Positions 16,758 to 26,768 of a stretch of 64,000 nucleotides of DNA are shown here, piece by piece. The translations under genes were made by a program, and so were the position numbers. Below the pieces are notes generated by a model that searched no databases, had not been told where the DNA came from, and saw only the letters and a program-made list of their open reading frames with translations. Within the stretch, counting starts at the first letter, position 1. The number at the start of each line of letters is the position of its first letter. The stretch comes from Candidatus Obscuribacterales bacterium (GTDB lineage: Bacteria; Cyanobacteriota; Vampirovibrionia; Obscuribacterales; Obscuribacteraceae), in contig JARLHI010000003.1 of assembly GCA_031292355.1 (NCBI GenBank), positions 496,001 to 560,000 on the forward strand. The letters run 5' to 3'.

Positions 16758-17576
16758 ATGCTGAAAAAAATAAACCCAAGTATTATCACCGCCGCCGTAA
16801 CCGCCGCACTCTGTCAACTCCAGGTCGTTGCTCAAGGAACTTTTCAACAGCCTGTGGTTTTGTTCAACAACTCGCAGATGTCGATGCCTTTTGGCTCATC
16901 TAGCGGTAGTTCAGTTTTTTTGACCAACCCATTTACAAACCCCTATAGCAGTGGTTACGGTTTTGGCGGTGGCTTTGCACCAGGTCTGGTGACAGGTTTT
17001 TCACCGTATACAATGTCGCCACTTGGTTACGGAGCCGGTTACTCGGGGTTCGGCAGAAACTGGATTGGACGTGCAGTTGGCTTTGGCGGATTTGGCAATC
17101 TCGGCTATCCCGCCGCATTCGGTCTCGGCGGATACGGTGGCAATCCTTTCACAGGTGCCGGCGGCTTCGGCAATTTTGGCTATCCAGGCGGCTTTGGTGG
17201 ATATGGTGGTTATGGCAATATCGGCTATCCTGGCGGATTTGGCTGGGGTGGATATGGTGGAAACCCCTTCACCGGTTCCGGTGGGTTCTCTCCCTTTAAT
17301 TCAACGTCAGAATTAGGCACACTCCAAGGCTCTTCTCAGGTTATACAAATTGGCCCCAGCAAATCGTCCGGGAATTATTATCAGCCGTCGACAGTGGATA
17401 CATCAGCTTCTGGCAGCTATTACGCCTCAATAACACCTCCAGCTCAGCAGGCAGCGCCTGTATCACCGCGCCCGTCGCGCAGCGGCTGGACCTCGCCTTC
17501 AGGAAACGGCGACTTTTGGGGTAGTGGCGGTAATGGGTTGCCCAAAGATTTAAACAGCGTTCCGTGGAATAAGTGA
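16758..17576 (+). CDS. Secreted Gly/Tyr/Phe-rich low-complexity protein
   Basis: This encodes 272 residues from the ATG at 16758, which starts a signal peptide (MLKKINPSIITAAVTAALCQ, then cleavage near VVA-QG). The middle is built of repeated GGFG, GGYG, GYPGGFG and GGNPFTG units. The C-terminal third is Ser/Pro-rich and polar. There is no enzyme motif. Such sequences form extended surface or matrix material in other bacteria, but nothing here proves it. It resembles the Gly/Met-rich protein at 23728 in style but not in repeat unit. Confidence 0.75.
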   Translation: MLKKINPSIITAAVTAALCQLQVVAQGTFQQPVVLFNNSQMSMPFGSSSGSSVFLTNPFTNPYSSGYGFGGGFAPGLVTGFSPYTMSPLGYGAGYSGFGRNWIGRAVGFGGFGNLGYPAAFGLGGYGGNPFTGAGGFGNFGYPGGFGGYGGYGNIGYPGGFGWGGYGGNPFTGSGGFSPFNSTSELGTLQGSSQVIQIGPSKSSGNYYQPSTVDTSASGSYYASITPPAQQAAPVSPRPSRSGWTSPSGNGDFWGSGGNGLPKDLNSVPWNK

Positions 17577-17769
17577 GCAGTTGCCATATACTGAATACAA
17601 AACCCTGCTGAGCTTTTGAAGATTTCGCCGGGCAAATGGATGAACAGAGGTTTAATACTCTGCAAATTCTTTGTCACGCATCGTAATCAGCGCTGGGAAG
17701 ACCCTTTCCAGAATTGTATAATCTTCATTAATTCGCAAGAAAATCGGTCTGTTCGAAATCGGTGTTTTC

Positions 17770-20079
17770 ATGGCCCAGGCAATCGAGCACAATCTCTTCG
17801 CAATTTTGGACAGGCAAAAACGCCCGCCGGAAGACATTGCTTTCGTCCGTAAAGCCTACGAATTCGCCTATAAAGCTCATGATGGACAGCTCCGCAAATC
17901 CGAAGATCCATATATCATTCACCCGGTCGAAGTCGCTTGCTTACTGGCAGAACTCAACGGCGACAAGCAAATCATCGCTGCAGGACTGATGCACGATGTG
18001 CTGGAGGACTGTGATGTCAAAGCCAAGGAAATGGCTGAGATATTTGGCAAAGATGTCACTCAAATTGTCGAAGGCGTAACGAAACTCGGCAAATTTAGTT
18101 TCAGCTCAAAAGAAGAACGCCAAGCAGAGAACTTTCGCAAACTGATCGTGGCCATTGCCGAAGATGTGCGTGTAGTCATTGTCAAACTGGCCGATCGACT
18201 GCACAACATGCGCACGCTCGACTATATGACGCCGCGCAAGCAAGCCGAAGTTGCCAAAGAAACTCTCGAAATATTTGCGCCACTAGCTAACCGCTTCGGT
18301 CTTGGACATATGAAGTGGGAGCTGGAAGACCTTGGTCTCAAGTACCTCCACCCTGAAGAATTCGCTCAAATCGAGCAATTAGTAACAGACAGTCGTCAAG
18401 ATCGCGAGATGTTGATCACACAAGTTGTCGACAAACTGCGCGCCGATCTTGATTCACGCGGCATCAGCGCCACAATCAGTGGGCGCCCTAAACATCTTTT
18501 TGGCATCTGGAAAAAGATGAAAGGCCAGGAAAAAAGCTTCGAAGAGCTTTATGACGTCTCGGCAATAAGAGTAATCATCAATTCAGACGACAAGAACTAC
18601 TGCGAGCTGGGTTCTGACCCCGATACGCAAAAATGCTACGAAGTGATGGGCGTGGTCCACTCAATATTTAGACCCATTCCTGGTCGCTTCAAAGACTACA
18701 TCGCCATGCCGAAGTTCAACAGCTACCAGTCACTGCACACAGCTGTAATTGGTCCCAATGGTAAGCCTGTGGAAATTCAAATCCGCACTCAGCAGATGCA
18801 CCATATCGCTGAATATGGGATTGCTGCGCACTGGGCATATAAAGAGAGCGGCGATTCAGTCAAAGCCGACGCTGACGTCAACCGCAAATTAGCCTGGCTC
18901 AGACAGCTTGTCGACTGGCAACAAGATCTTGTCGATGCGCAAGAATATCTTGATACGGTCAAGATGGACCTTTTTGCCGATGAAGTTTTCGTCTTTAGTC
19001 CACGCGGCGATGTTTTCGATCTACCATCCAACTCAACGCCAATCGACTTTGCTTACCGCGTCCATACAGACATTGGACATAGATGTATCGGTGCACGAAT
19101 CAACGATCGTATCGTGCCACTGAATACGGTGATGAAAAACGGCGACATCGTAGAAGTCATCACAAGTAAAAATGCTCATCCAACCATGGATTGGTTGAAC
19201 TTTGCAGCAACTCATAGCGCTAAAAGTCGTATTCGTCAGTGGTTTAAGAAACACCACCGCGAAGAACACATCCAGCAAGGCAGGCAGATGCTGGAAGCAG
19301 AGCTTGGCAAATCTACATTTGATGAATTTATCAAATCCGAGGAATTGCTCAAAGAAGCCGGCAAGAAACTCAATATAACAGATGCCAACGATATACTCGC
19401 TGCTGTGGGTTATGGCGAACTGTCTCTCAATCTTGTAGCTAATAAAATTCACGAAAAAGAGCAGCAAGAAAACCCTTCGCAAAAAGGCTTTCCGAACCTG
19501 CCGGCTCACATCCCCAAACCAAGCAACATCAGCAGTCTGGGTGGATTGTTGCATCACCTGGCGAAGTGTTGTCAGCCAGTGCCGGGCGAAGAAATCATTG
19601 GTATAGTCACCAGGGGCAGTGGCATTGCGGTGCACCGCACGGACTGCAACAACATACTTAAAGCAGACGTCGGCAGGCAAATGGCGGTTGACTGGTCACG
19701 CGAGCGTAATAGCGCCTATCCTGCTGGTTTGCAGGTTGAATGCCTGGATAGAGTTGGTATCGCTGGCGATATCTTGAAGAAGCTTTCAGACAACAAAATC
19801 AACATCAAAGATTTGCGAGTCGAAATTCACAAAGAGACGAAGACAGCAACCATCAGCTTGCTAGTTGACGTTCTCGACATCGATCAACTGACAAAAGTCT
19901 CTCAGTCAATCAGTATGATGAGCGATGTTCTTCGTGTCCAACGCAAAGATCACAGAAAAAAAAACACAGTAGCTAAACCTGCAAATACCGTAAAAAAGAG
20001 CAATGTCACTCCGCTCAAAATTCCCAAAACGAATTCCTCGTTGACGCCCAGCAAGAAACAGCTGAAATTGAGCGAATAA
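17770..20079 (+). CDS. rel: Bifunctional (p)ppGpp synthetase/hydrolase
   Basis: This is a 769-residue protein of the RelA/SpoT (Rel) family. The HD hydrolase domain (about 25-200) shows DPYIIHPVEVACLLAELNGD and LMHDVLEDC, so the metal-binding HD pair is kept. The synthetase domain (about 235-350) shows RPKHLFGIWKKMK and FNSYQSLHTAV. The TGS domain (about 400-460) begins VFVFSPRGDVFDLPSNSTPI. A conserved Cys-containing segment (HLAKCCQPVPGEEI) and an ACT domain end the protein. The basic, Lys-rich tail is unusual. It sets ppGpp levels in starvation. rdgB follows 4 bases after its stop. Confidence 0.96.
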   Translation: MAQAIEHNLFAILDRQKRPPEDIAFVRKAYEFAYKAHDGQLRKSEDPYIIHPVEVACLLAELNGDKQIIAAGLMHDVLEDCDVKAKEMAEIFGKDVTQIVEGVTKLGKFSFSSKEERQAENFRKLIVAIAEDVRVVIVKLADRLHNMRTLDYMTPRKQAEVAKETLEIFAPLANRFGLGHMKWELEDLGLKYLHPEEFAQIEQLVTDSRQDREMLITQVVDKLRADLDSRGISATISGRPKHLFGIWKKMKGQEKSFEELYDVSAIRVIINSDDKNYCELGSDPDTQKCYEVMGVVHSIFRPIPGRFKDYIAMPKFNSYQSLHTAVIGPNGKPVEIQIRTQQMHHIAEYGIAAHWAYKESGDSVKADADVNRKLAWLRQLVDWQQDLVDAQEYLDTVKMDLFADEVFVFSPRGDVFDLPSNSTPIDFAYRVHTDIGHRCIGARINDRIVPLNTVMKNGDIVEVITSKNAHPTMDWLNFAATHSAKSRIRQWFKKHHREEHIQQGRQMLEAELGKSTFDEFIKSEELLKEAGKKLNITDANDILAAVGYGELSLNLVANKIHEKEQQENPSQKGFPNLPAHIPKPSNISSLGGLLHHLAKCCQPVPGEEIIGIVTRGSGIAVHRTDCNNILKADVGRQMAVDWSRERNSAYPAGLQVECLDRVGIAGDILKKLSDNKINIKDLRVEIHKETKTATISLLVDVLDIDQLTKVSQSISMMSDVLRVQRKDHRKKNTVAKPANTVKKSNVTPLKIPKTNSSLTPSKKQLKLSE

Positions 20080-20083
20080 GGCT

Positions 20084-20668
20084 GTGAAAATCGTCCTTGC
20101 AACAAAAAATCCCGGCAAATTAAAAGAGCTGCAGAAGCTCGCAGGCAAACAAGATCAATTCGAGTTTGTTCTCGCCCCAGACGATTTTGACGCCATCGAG
20201 GATGGTGACACTTTCGAAGCAAACGCCATCATCAAAGCGAGTAAAGCTGCAAAAATGACTGGCTTATATGCAATTGCAGACGATTCCGGAATTTCTGTAG
20301 ATTTTTTAGGTGGTGCCCCAGGCATATACTCAGCAAGATATTGTGCAGGCGATGATCGCGACCGCCGCTTGAAATTGCTTGACGTCATGCAAGAAGTATC
20401 CGACGAAAAACGAGGCGGTGCCTTCGTTTGCGCGATGGCACTTTGCGCTCCTGATGGCAGTACGATGCACACAAATTTAAAACACTGGCGTGGCAAAATC
20501 ACGCGCAGTGAGCAAGGTGATCATGGTTTTGGCTATGACTCAATCTTTTTTCTGGAAGAGCAGAATATGACTTCAGCCGAAATTACAGCAGAAGAAAAGA
20601 ATTTGATTTCACACAGAGGTCAGGCATTTCGCGAAATGCTCACCTTCATGCAGCAAAATTTAAAGTAA
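20084..20668 (+). CDS. rdgB: XTP/dITP diphosphatase (RdgB/HAM1)
   Basis: This is a 194-residue protein that hydrolyses dITP, ITP and XTP to keep deaminated purines out of nucleic acid. The N-terminal VLATKNPGKLKELQ is the family signature. ADDSGISVDFLGGAPGIYSA holds the metal ligands. GYDSIF and SHRGQAFREM complete the pattern. It starts with GTG and AAGG is close upstream. It lies 4 bases after rel, so the two are probably one transcript. Confidence 0.96.
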   Translation: MKIVLATKNPGKLKELQKLAGKQDQFEFVLAPDDFDAIEDGDTFEANAIIKASKAAKMTGLYAIADDSGISVDFLGGAPGIYSARYCAGDDRDRRLKLLDVMQEVSDEKRGGAFVCAMALCAPDGSTMHTNLKHWRGKITRSEQGDHGFGYDSIFFLEEQNMTSAEITAEEKNLISHRGQAFREMLTFMQQNLK

Positions 20669-20693
20669 TTGGCACCGACAGCAGGCGACAGAA

Positions 20694-22325
20694 ATGGCAT
20701 TTAATGACCTCCGAGATTTTATTCAAACTTTAGAAAAGGCGGGCGAACTACTCAGAGTGGACGTGCCTGTTTCGCATGATTTAGAAATAGCCGAAATCAC
20801 CGACAGAGTCAGCAAAGGACCGGCAGAACAAAATAAGGCTCTGCTTTTCACAAACGTACGCGGCTTTGAAATGCCCGTTCTTATAAATGCGTTCGGTTCA
20901 GCCAAGCGCATGAATATGAGTCTCGAAGTGGATAATCTCGACGATATTGCCGATCGCATTAGGGTTTTAATCAAACCTAAAGTGCCTGAAAATTTCCTGG
21001 ACAAATTGGCTCTCGTGCCAACCTTAATGGAAGTGGCCAAATTTCCACCGAAACTTAGTACAGGGGCTGCGCCTTGCCAGGAAGTCGTTCTTACCGATCC
21101 GACCCAGCCGATGCTCGATAAAATCCCAATTATCAAATGCTGGCCAGAAGATGGTGGCGATTTCGTCACCATGGGCGTTGTCATAACCAGAGATCCCAAA
21201 AACGGCATTCGTAATCTGGGCATGTATCGTCTGCAAAAATATGACAATGTGACGACAGGCATGCACTGGCACAAGCATCACGATGGCGCGAAAGCCTTTG
21301 AAGAAAGTCGTCGCGAATCGACGTCACAAGCGGATGCCGCCAATGGCAAAGCAAAAGTAAGCAGTGGCGCCATTGCTCCTCAAAATGCAGAGCCACCAAA
21401 TTACGGCGAAGTTTTCGAATCTCAAAATGATCCAGCCAATCCAGGAAAACGCTTCGAAGTGGCGATCGCTCTTGGTTGTGATCCGGCCATTACTTATGCA
21501 GCAACTGCGCCACTGCCTCCAGATATAGATGAATTTCTACTTGCTGGCTTTCTGCGCCAGAGCCCGGTGAAGCTCGTTAAATGCAAAACGATTGATTTAG
21601 AAGTGCCAGCGAACGCGGAAATCATTATTGAAGGCTATGTCAATCAAAATGAATTGCAGCTAGAAGGTCCATTTGGCGATCACACTGGATTCTATAGTTT
21701 GGCTGGAATGTTTCCTGTCTTACATGTGACTGCAGTGACACACAGGCGCGAGCCCATTTATCAAACAACAATCGTCGGTAAACCGCCTCAGGAAGACTGT
21801 TATTTGGGCAAGGCCACTGAGCGCATCTTCTTACCGATGCTGCAAATGCTGGTGCCCGAAATCGTCGACATGAATTTGCCTTGGGAAGGGGTTTTTCACA
21901 ATTGCGCAGTAATCGCCATCGACAAGCGCTATCCCGGTCATGCGCGCAAAGTAATGACGGCTATCTGGGGACTTGGACAAATTATGTTTACCAAGTTTGT
22001 CATCATCGTCGATAAGGACATTAATGTTCAGAATCTATCCGAAGTCGCCTTGCACGTATTCGGAAATACTGACCCACGGCGCGATACGATGTTTGTTGAT
22101 GGTCCGCTGGATATTCTCGATCACAGTGCACCACTGATGGGTTATGGCTCAAAAATGGGAATTGACGCAACCAGAAAATGGAAATCTGAGGGATTTTTGC
22201 GCGACTGGCCGCAGCCTTTAGTGATGGATAAAGCCGTGCAAAGTCTCGTCAGTGCCCGTTGGGCAGAATATGGACTGACACCTGGGTCAAGGTCCAATAA
22301 AAATTCTTCTCTTGTCAAGCAGTAG
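20694..22325 (+). CDS. UbiD-family prenyl-FMN-dependent decarboxylase
   Basis: This encodes 543 residues. The family pattern is clear: MAFNDLRDFIQTLEKAGELL at the start, EGPFGDHTGFYS in the core with the catalytic acids, then PQEDCYLGKATERIFLP and KFVIIVDKDINV. An insertion of about 35 polar residues near 205-240 makes it longer than the usual ~490. UbiD enzymes act on aromatic or unsaturated acids. Because this genome uses the futalosine route (mqnA and mqnE here), the naphthoate decarboxylase step (MqnL-like) is a reasonable guess. Sequence alone does not show the substrate. It lies 25 bases after rdgB. Confidence 0.9.
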   Translation: MAFNDLRDFIQTLEKAGELLRVDVPVSHDLEIAEITDRVSKGPAEQNKALLFTNVRGFEMPVLINAFGSAKRMNMSLEVDNLDDIADRIRVLIKPKVPENFLDKLALVPTLMEVAKFPPKLSTGAAPCQEVVLTDPTQPMLDKIPIIKCWPEDGGDFVTMGVVITRDPKNGIRNLGMYRLQKYDNVTTGMHWHKHHDGAKAFEESRRESTSQADAANGKAKVSSGAIAPQNAEPPNYGEVFESQNDPANPGKRFEVAIALGCDPAITYAATAPLPPDIDEFLLAGFLRQSPVKLVKCKTIDLEVPANAEIIIEGYVNQNELQLEGPFGDHTGFYSLAGMFPVLHVTAVTHRREPIYQTTIVGKPPQEDCYLGKATERIFLPMLQMLVPEIVDMNLPWEGVFHNCAVIAIDKRYPGHARKVMTAIWGLGQIMFTKFVIIVDKDINVQNLSEVALHVFGNTDPRRDTMFVDGPLDILDHSAPLMGYGSKMGIDATRKWKSEGFLRDWPQPLVMDKAVQSLVSARWAEYGLTPGSRSNKNSSLVKQ

Positions 22326-22463
22326 TATTTAATTTTCAGGCGTTGAATCTGAATATCGCCGGGAATAAAACAAGTACGAACCCGGAACTTTCTACCAAGG
22401 TTTACAGCCGCTATGAAGAGCGGGTCGTAGTTTACTGCATATCCTAAATCGAGTGTGCGTCCC

Positions 22464-23711
22464 ATGAAACACCTGTCACGCATAGGTTCACTTCTGCTTG
22501 CTTCGGCACTGACTTTGAGCGTTGTCTACCAACAACCAGCTCAAGGACATCGGTCGCTGCCGCAAGAAACTTACCACCGCGCCTGGCAATTAGTGCGTGA
22601 CAATTATTACGATTCATCGTTCAATCACCGCGATTGGAGCGATCTCGAACATAAATTCGATGGCTCGATCAAGACCAACGAAGACGCCTACAAATACATC
22701 AAAGTCATGCTTGAAGGATTGAACGATCCCTATACTCGTTTGCTTGAGCCACGCGCTTTTCAGGACGAAAATGACGCTATAGACGCTCGCATCGTCGGCA
22801 TCGGCATCAATTTGCAACAGAGCAAAGAAACGAAACGCCTCGTCGTTACACGCACTATAGAAGATGGCCCAGCTGAAACCGCAGGCATCAGAGCAGGAGA
22901 CGAAATCGTCGGTATCGATGGACTTAATGCTATCGGTATGACTCCAGAGCAGGCAGCAGAACACATTCGCGGAAAACAAGGCACACCAGTGCAGGTTGCC
23001 GTAAGCCATGCAGGCACAGCTAAAACCGTCAATATAACTCGTCAGGAAATCACCATCCATGCGGTTTCCAGCAAAATGCTGGATAACGGCATCGGCTATA
23101 TTCAACTTTCTACATTCATCTCTAATGATGCATCCCGCGAATTCAGACAGGCTCTACAAAAACTGTCTAACGCCGACGGTATCGTCCTCGATTTGCGCGA
23201 TAACCCTGGCGGTTTGCTCTCTAACGCTCTGGAAATCGCCGATATGCTTCTTGACAATGGCGCAATTGTGAGTACAATCAGCCGTCATGGACACCATACA
23301 GATTTATCTTCTGGCGATCCTCTAACACATCAGCCAATCGTCGTTTTAGTCGATGACGAAAGCGCCAGTGCTAGTGAAATTCTGGCCAGCGCTCTCAAAG
23401 ACAACGGTCGCGGAGTGTTAATCGGCACCAGAACTTACGGAAAAGGACTTGTCCAGGAAATTAATCGACTACCTGGTGGAGCGGCAATCCACATCACGGT
23501 TTCCCGCTACCTCACTCCAAGCGGTTCCGATATCAATAAAGTCGGCGTCATCCCAGATGTTAACGAAGCTGACAAAGAACGCCAATTTCAGAAAGCTCTA
23601 GTCTGTTTGAAGGAGAAAATTGCTACTCTGAAGCCTACTTTCGGAAACAACAAACCTATCTCCTCGATGAATGTCATCAGAACACAGAACACCGCAGTAG
23701 CTCGCAGATAA
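22464..23711 (+). CDS. Carboxy-terminal processing protease, S41 family
   Basis: This encodes 415 residues from the ATG at 22464. A GTG three codons earlier is also possible. A signal peptide covers about residues 1-28. The PDZ domain (about 95-180) has GPAETAGIRAGDEIVGIDG. The protease core reads IGYIQLSTFIS, then VLDLRDNPGGLL. The Ser-Lys dyad lies in ESASASEILASAL and in RTYGKGLVQE. It belongs to the CtpA/Prc group, which trims or degrades periplasmic proteins. It is followed after 16 bases by a low-complexity secreted protein. Confidence 0.94.
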   Translation: MKHLSRIGSLLLASALTLSVVYQQPAQGHRSLPQETYHRAWQLVRDNYYDSSFNHRDWSDLEHKFDGSIKTNEDAYKYIKVMLEGLNDPYTRLLEPRAFQDENDAIDARIVGIGINLQQSKETKRLVVTRTIEDGPAETAGIRAGDEIVGIDGLNAIGMTPEQAAEHIRGKQGTPVQVAVSHAGTAKTVNITRQEITIHAVSSKMLDNGIGYIQLSTFISNDASREFRQALQKLSNADGIVLDLRDNPGGLLSNALEIADMLLDNGAIVSTISRHGHHTDLSSGDPLTHQPIVVLVDDESASASEILASALKDNGRGVLIGTRTYGKGLVQEINRLPGGAAIHITVSRYLTPSGSDINKVGVIPDVNEADKERQFQKALVCLKEKIATLKPTFGNNKPISSMNVIRTQNTAVARR

Positions 23712-23727
23712 TTGGTCAAACTATGTT

Positions 23728-24510
23728 ATGAAAAACCTCTTGCGGTGGCTTAAGTCCACCATAAAATTGCAAACATCAACCTTAATGGCGTGGCTCTTAG
23801 TGGCTCCGCCAATTTTGGCATCTGACCTGCAGCCAGGCGAATATTTGAACTCCACAAATAATCAGTCACAGCAGCCAAGCTATCAAGGTTATACGCAAAC
23901 TCAAAACAGCATGGATTGCGGCACTTATGCTCCTCCCACGCAATCAAACAATTACCAGCAGCAGCAGCAGCAGTCTCAACAAGCCTGGACTCCGCAAACA
24001 CCCCAAGCCATTCCACCTTCTTACTACGGTCAAGTTCAAACACAACAGGCTCAAGGACAACAAAACTATAATGCCGGCTATCAACAGCCAGTCACAAATG
24101 TGAACACTAATGCCTGGCGCGGCGCTCAACCCACGGCCAGCGAGAGCAACACCCAGAACTCAGGACACGCATCTAGCAATCAAAATGATCCAAACAGTGG
24201 TGCCACGGCTAGAGCAGTAGGTCAGGTCGCCACAAGAGTACTGCCCATGGCGGCAGCAGTGGTGGGGATGGGGATCATGAATAAAATGCGCACCGGTAGC
24301 ATGATGGGTTACCCGTCGTATGGAGGTTATGGCGGCTACGGCGGCATGGGCAACATGATGGGCTACGGTAGTCCTTACGGTTATGGCAACAGCTACGGTG
24401 GATATGGTGGCGGATATGGTGGTGGTTATGGAATGAATCCCATGATGAACCCCATGTCTCGAATGGGTATGGGCATGGGTAATCCAATGATGAATATGCT
24501 TCATTTTTGA
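23728..24510 (+). CDS. Secreted Gln-rich then Gly/Met-rich protein
   Basis: This encodes 260 residues. A hydrophobic N-terminal segment ends near the likely cleavage site ILA-SD (about residues 1-30). Residues 40-140 are rich in Gln, Asn and Ser with runs of Q. A hydrophobic patch (AVGQVATRVLPMAAAVVGMG) may be a membrane or packing helix. The last 80 residues are repeats of GGYGG, MGYG and MNPM units. No enzyme family is recognised. It lies 16 bases after the ctp gene and 20 bases before a second low-complexity protein, so all three may be one unit. Confidence 0.7.
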   Translation: MKNLLRWLKSTIKLQTSTLMAWLLVAPPILASDLQPGEYLNSTNNQSQQPSYQGYTQTQNSMDCGTYAPPTQSNNYQQQQQQSQQAWTPQTPQAIPPSYYGQVQTQQAQGQQNYNAGYQQPVTNVNTNAWRGAQPTASESNTQNSGHASSNQNDPNSGATARAVGQVATRVLPMAAAVVGMGIMNKMRTGSMMGYPSYGGYGGYGGMGNMMGYGSPYGYGNSYGGYGGGYGGGYGMNPMMNPMSRMGMGMGNPMMNMLHF

Positions 24511-24530
24511 ACGACGATGAATTGAAAAAC

Positions 24531-25457
24531 ATGAAACTTACTAGAATCAACACTCGATTTATATTCTCGCTAACATCGACGGCCTTAATTGCCGGCAATG
24601 CAGCCTTTGCTCAGCTGGGGCAATCAGAATGGCAAACGCCAGGCGGTGGCTCTACTAGCACAAGCAATTCGGCTCCCGCTCAAGGTTTAGGTCAATCCGA
24701 CTGGCAGACACCTTCTGGAAACAGTGGTGGCGGTGGTCAGTCACAGCTAGGGCAATCTGGCTGGCAACAACCTCCGGGTCAGCAGCAACTACAGCAATTT
24801 CAGACAGCACCACAGCAACAGCAGCAGCAGCCACAACAATTAGGTCAATCTAACTGGCAGCAGCCTGCAAGCAGCAATCAATTGGGTCAGTCCGACTGGC
24901 AACAACCTGCTGCTCCAGCAAATAATCAACTCGGACAATCTGGTTGGCAACAGCCTGCCCCGTCACAACCATTGCAAGGAAGCGCTTCCACCACAACAAC
25001 TTTGGGTGATGCGTTGAAATCTGGACAGGGCAATTCAGCCAATAGTGATATAGATCCAGCTGCTGCCGCGATGATGATGAGCCAATTGAATGGTGGCGCT
25101 AATGGTGCCGGCATGAATATGGGAGCCACTGGCGGCGCGATGAATCCAGCTGCGATGATGATGGGTGGTGGTATGGGCGGTGCCGATCCGATGGCCGCGA
25201 TGTCTCAACTCGCACCAGCACTTGGAGCGCTCATGATGGTGATGCCCAACAATAACAATGGAATGAACACGGGCATGCCGTCGAGCCGTCCATTTACGGG
25301 TGGTTTTGCCGTACCACGTCGCTCTGGAACGGTATACAACAACAATAATAATGGTGGCATAGGCAAAACTGTCAATAAAGTACTGCCACCAAGCATGGTG
25401 CAGGGCATGATGCGCCAGATGATGTATCAAGGTATGAGTCGAGCAATGTATCATTGA
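24531..25457 (+). CDS. Secreted protein with six LGQSxWQxP repeats
   Basis: This encodes 308 residues from the ATG at 24531 (an in-frame TTG lies 24 bases upstream). A signal peptide ends near NAAFA-QL. The mature N-terminal part carries six copies of a nine-residue motif, LGQS-x-WQ-(T/Q)-P, separated by Gln/Ser/Pro-rich spacers. The middle is Gly/Met/Ala-rich. The last ~55 residues are basic, with a KVLPPSMVQGMM stretch similar to the helix in the neighbour at 23728. I do not recognise the family. The evenly spaced Trp suggests a binding or self-assembly repeat. Confidence 0.7.
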   Translation: MKLTRINTRFIFSLTSTALIAGNAAFAQLGQSEWQTPGGGSTSTSNSAPAQGLGQSDWQTPSGNSGGGGQSQLGQSGWQQPPGQQQLQQFQTAPQQQQQQPQQLGQSNWQQPASSNQLGQSDWQQPAAPANNQLGQSGWQQPAPSQPLQGSASTTTTLGDALKSGQGNSANSDIDPAAAAMMMSQLNGGANGAGMNMGATGGAMNPAAMMMGGGMGGADPMAAMSQLAPALGALMMVMPNNNNGMNTGMPSSRPFTGGFAVPRRSGTVYNNNNNGGIGKTVNKVLPPSMVQGMMRQMMYQGMSRAMYH

Positions 25458-25542
25458 ATCTAGAATTCAAGTACATAATCGCATAAAATAAATTGAACAG
25501 ATTGTGCGCGAATTTCGCTAAGATTTGAGCGAGAGCCGAACT

Positions 25543-26748
25543 CTAAATGTTTTCACGTGGTGGCAATTGCTTTTTTGCAAATTCGCCGACTGCAGACAGC
25601 AAGTCAAAAAGGCTTTCGAAGGTGTTAGTGTATTTCGCCCGCATAGAATCCGGATAAAATTTTAGCGCGTCGGCGAGCTTTCCCTGAAATACGTAGCAAA
25701 CCATCAAGCGATCAAGTAAGCCCTTTTCGGACGCCGTTTTCAGTTGAGCACTATGTTCAACCATGTAGAGAGCGCGTTTTGTATAGGGCTCGGCTTCCTT
25801 AAATTGAAGCGATCCAAGATGGGCAAGCCCCAGCCCGCTTAAGGCGGATAACAATAAAAGATCCTTTTGCGCAGGTGTTTCTTCGGCGATTGAGAGGGCA
25901 CGCTCAAATGGGACTCTAGCTTCTTTGAACTTGCGCTGTGCAACTAGCGCTGTTCCTAAGCCACTTAGCGTCATACTCAGTTGAGGGTGTCTTGGTGGCA
26001 ATTCCTGCTCAAAAATTTTGAGTGCTGCCAAAAAGTTCTCTTCTGCTTTTTTAGAATCTTGATGCTTCAGTTTCTGCGAACCAATGTTGTGGAGACTGTG
26101 ACCAATCGAAGGATGATTGGCGCGCAGATGTTTGCGCCGCAAACTCAGGGCTCTGGTACCCAGGGCCTCTCCAAGAGTGAAATTATTTTGCATTCCATAA
26201 TTCACAGACAAATTATTCAGTGATTCAGAAAAACTCACGCTGTCTACGCCAACCAATCGCTCACGCATAGACATAGCTCGCCTGAGTGGTGCCTCGGCTT
26301 CTTTAGCTTGCCCAGCCTCTCCAAGTGTTACACCCTGCGAATTCAAAGCATTCGCTAAATGCAAACTATCGACGCCGTAGCGTTCCTTTTGCTGCGCCAC
26401 CAGTTTTGCGATGCCTTCTAGAGCTTCTTCGTGATCACCGAGAAGCGAAAGCAGTCGCCATTGCACGGAAGCTATATCAGCAACTCCAGCAAAATCGTTG
26501 TAAACGTTATCATCGATTTCTTTGTTCGCACACTTGCTCGCGTTATCAACAAACTCTTGCGCCTTCTTAAAATCACCAATTTGCAAACAAATTTCAGCAA
26601 GCCACAGATGAAGAGCATAAAGACTAACCTCAAGTTGCTCGGCAGAAGTAGCCTCATCTTGAGCTCGTTCGCACAATTGAAAGGCATCAAGATATCGACC
26701 ATCTTTGTAAGCGAGAATTCCTTGCGAGAGAGTTTCTGATGCAGTCAT
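25543..26748 (-). CDS. TPR-repeat protein (kinesin-light-chain-like)
   Basis: This encodes 401 residues of helical repeats with no signal peptide or membrane helix. Typical 42-residue units are visible, with motifs like ALNSQGVTLGEAGQAKEAE, LNNLSVNYGMQNNFTLGEA and LSGLGTALVAQRKFKEARV. This longer type (TPR_12) binds partner proteins and is common in signalling scaffolds. It is a paralog of the next gene on the same strand (26769), which lies 20 bases upstream, so they are a tandem duplication and probably one operon. Confidence 0.85.
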   Translation of the reverse strand: MTASETLSQGILAYKDGRYLDAFQLCERAQDEATSAEQLEVSLYALHLWLAEICLQIGDFKKAQEFVDNASKCANKEIDDNVYNDFAGVADIASVQWRLLSLLGDHEEALEGIAKLVAQQKERYGVDSLHLANALNSQGVTLGEAGQAKEAEAPLRRAMSMRERLVGVDSVSFSESLNNLSVNYGMQNNFTLGEALGTRALSLRRKHLRANHPSIGHSLHNIGSQKLKHQDSKKAEENFLAALKIFEQELPPRHPQLSMTLSGLGTALVAQRKFKEARVPFERALSIAEETPAQKDLLLLSALSGLGLAHLGSLQFKEAEPYTKRALYMVEHSAQLKTASEKGLLDRLMVCYVFQGKLADALKFYPDSMRAKYTNTFESLFDLLSAVGEFAKKQLPPRENI

Positions 26749-26768
26749 TTGAATAGTTACCCTGGGTG

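Noticed and set aside
24160..24504. His-rich minus-strand frame in the Gly/Met-rich gene
   Set aside because: It is a shadow of the GGY/ATG-rich repeats on the plus strand, with no ribosome site.
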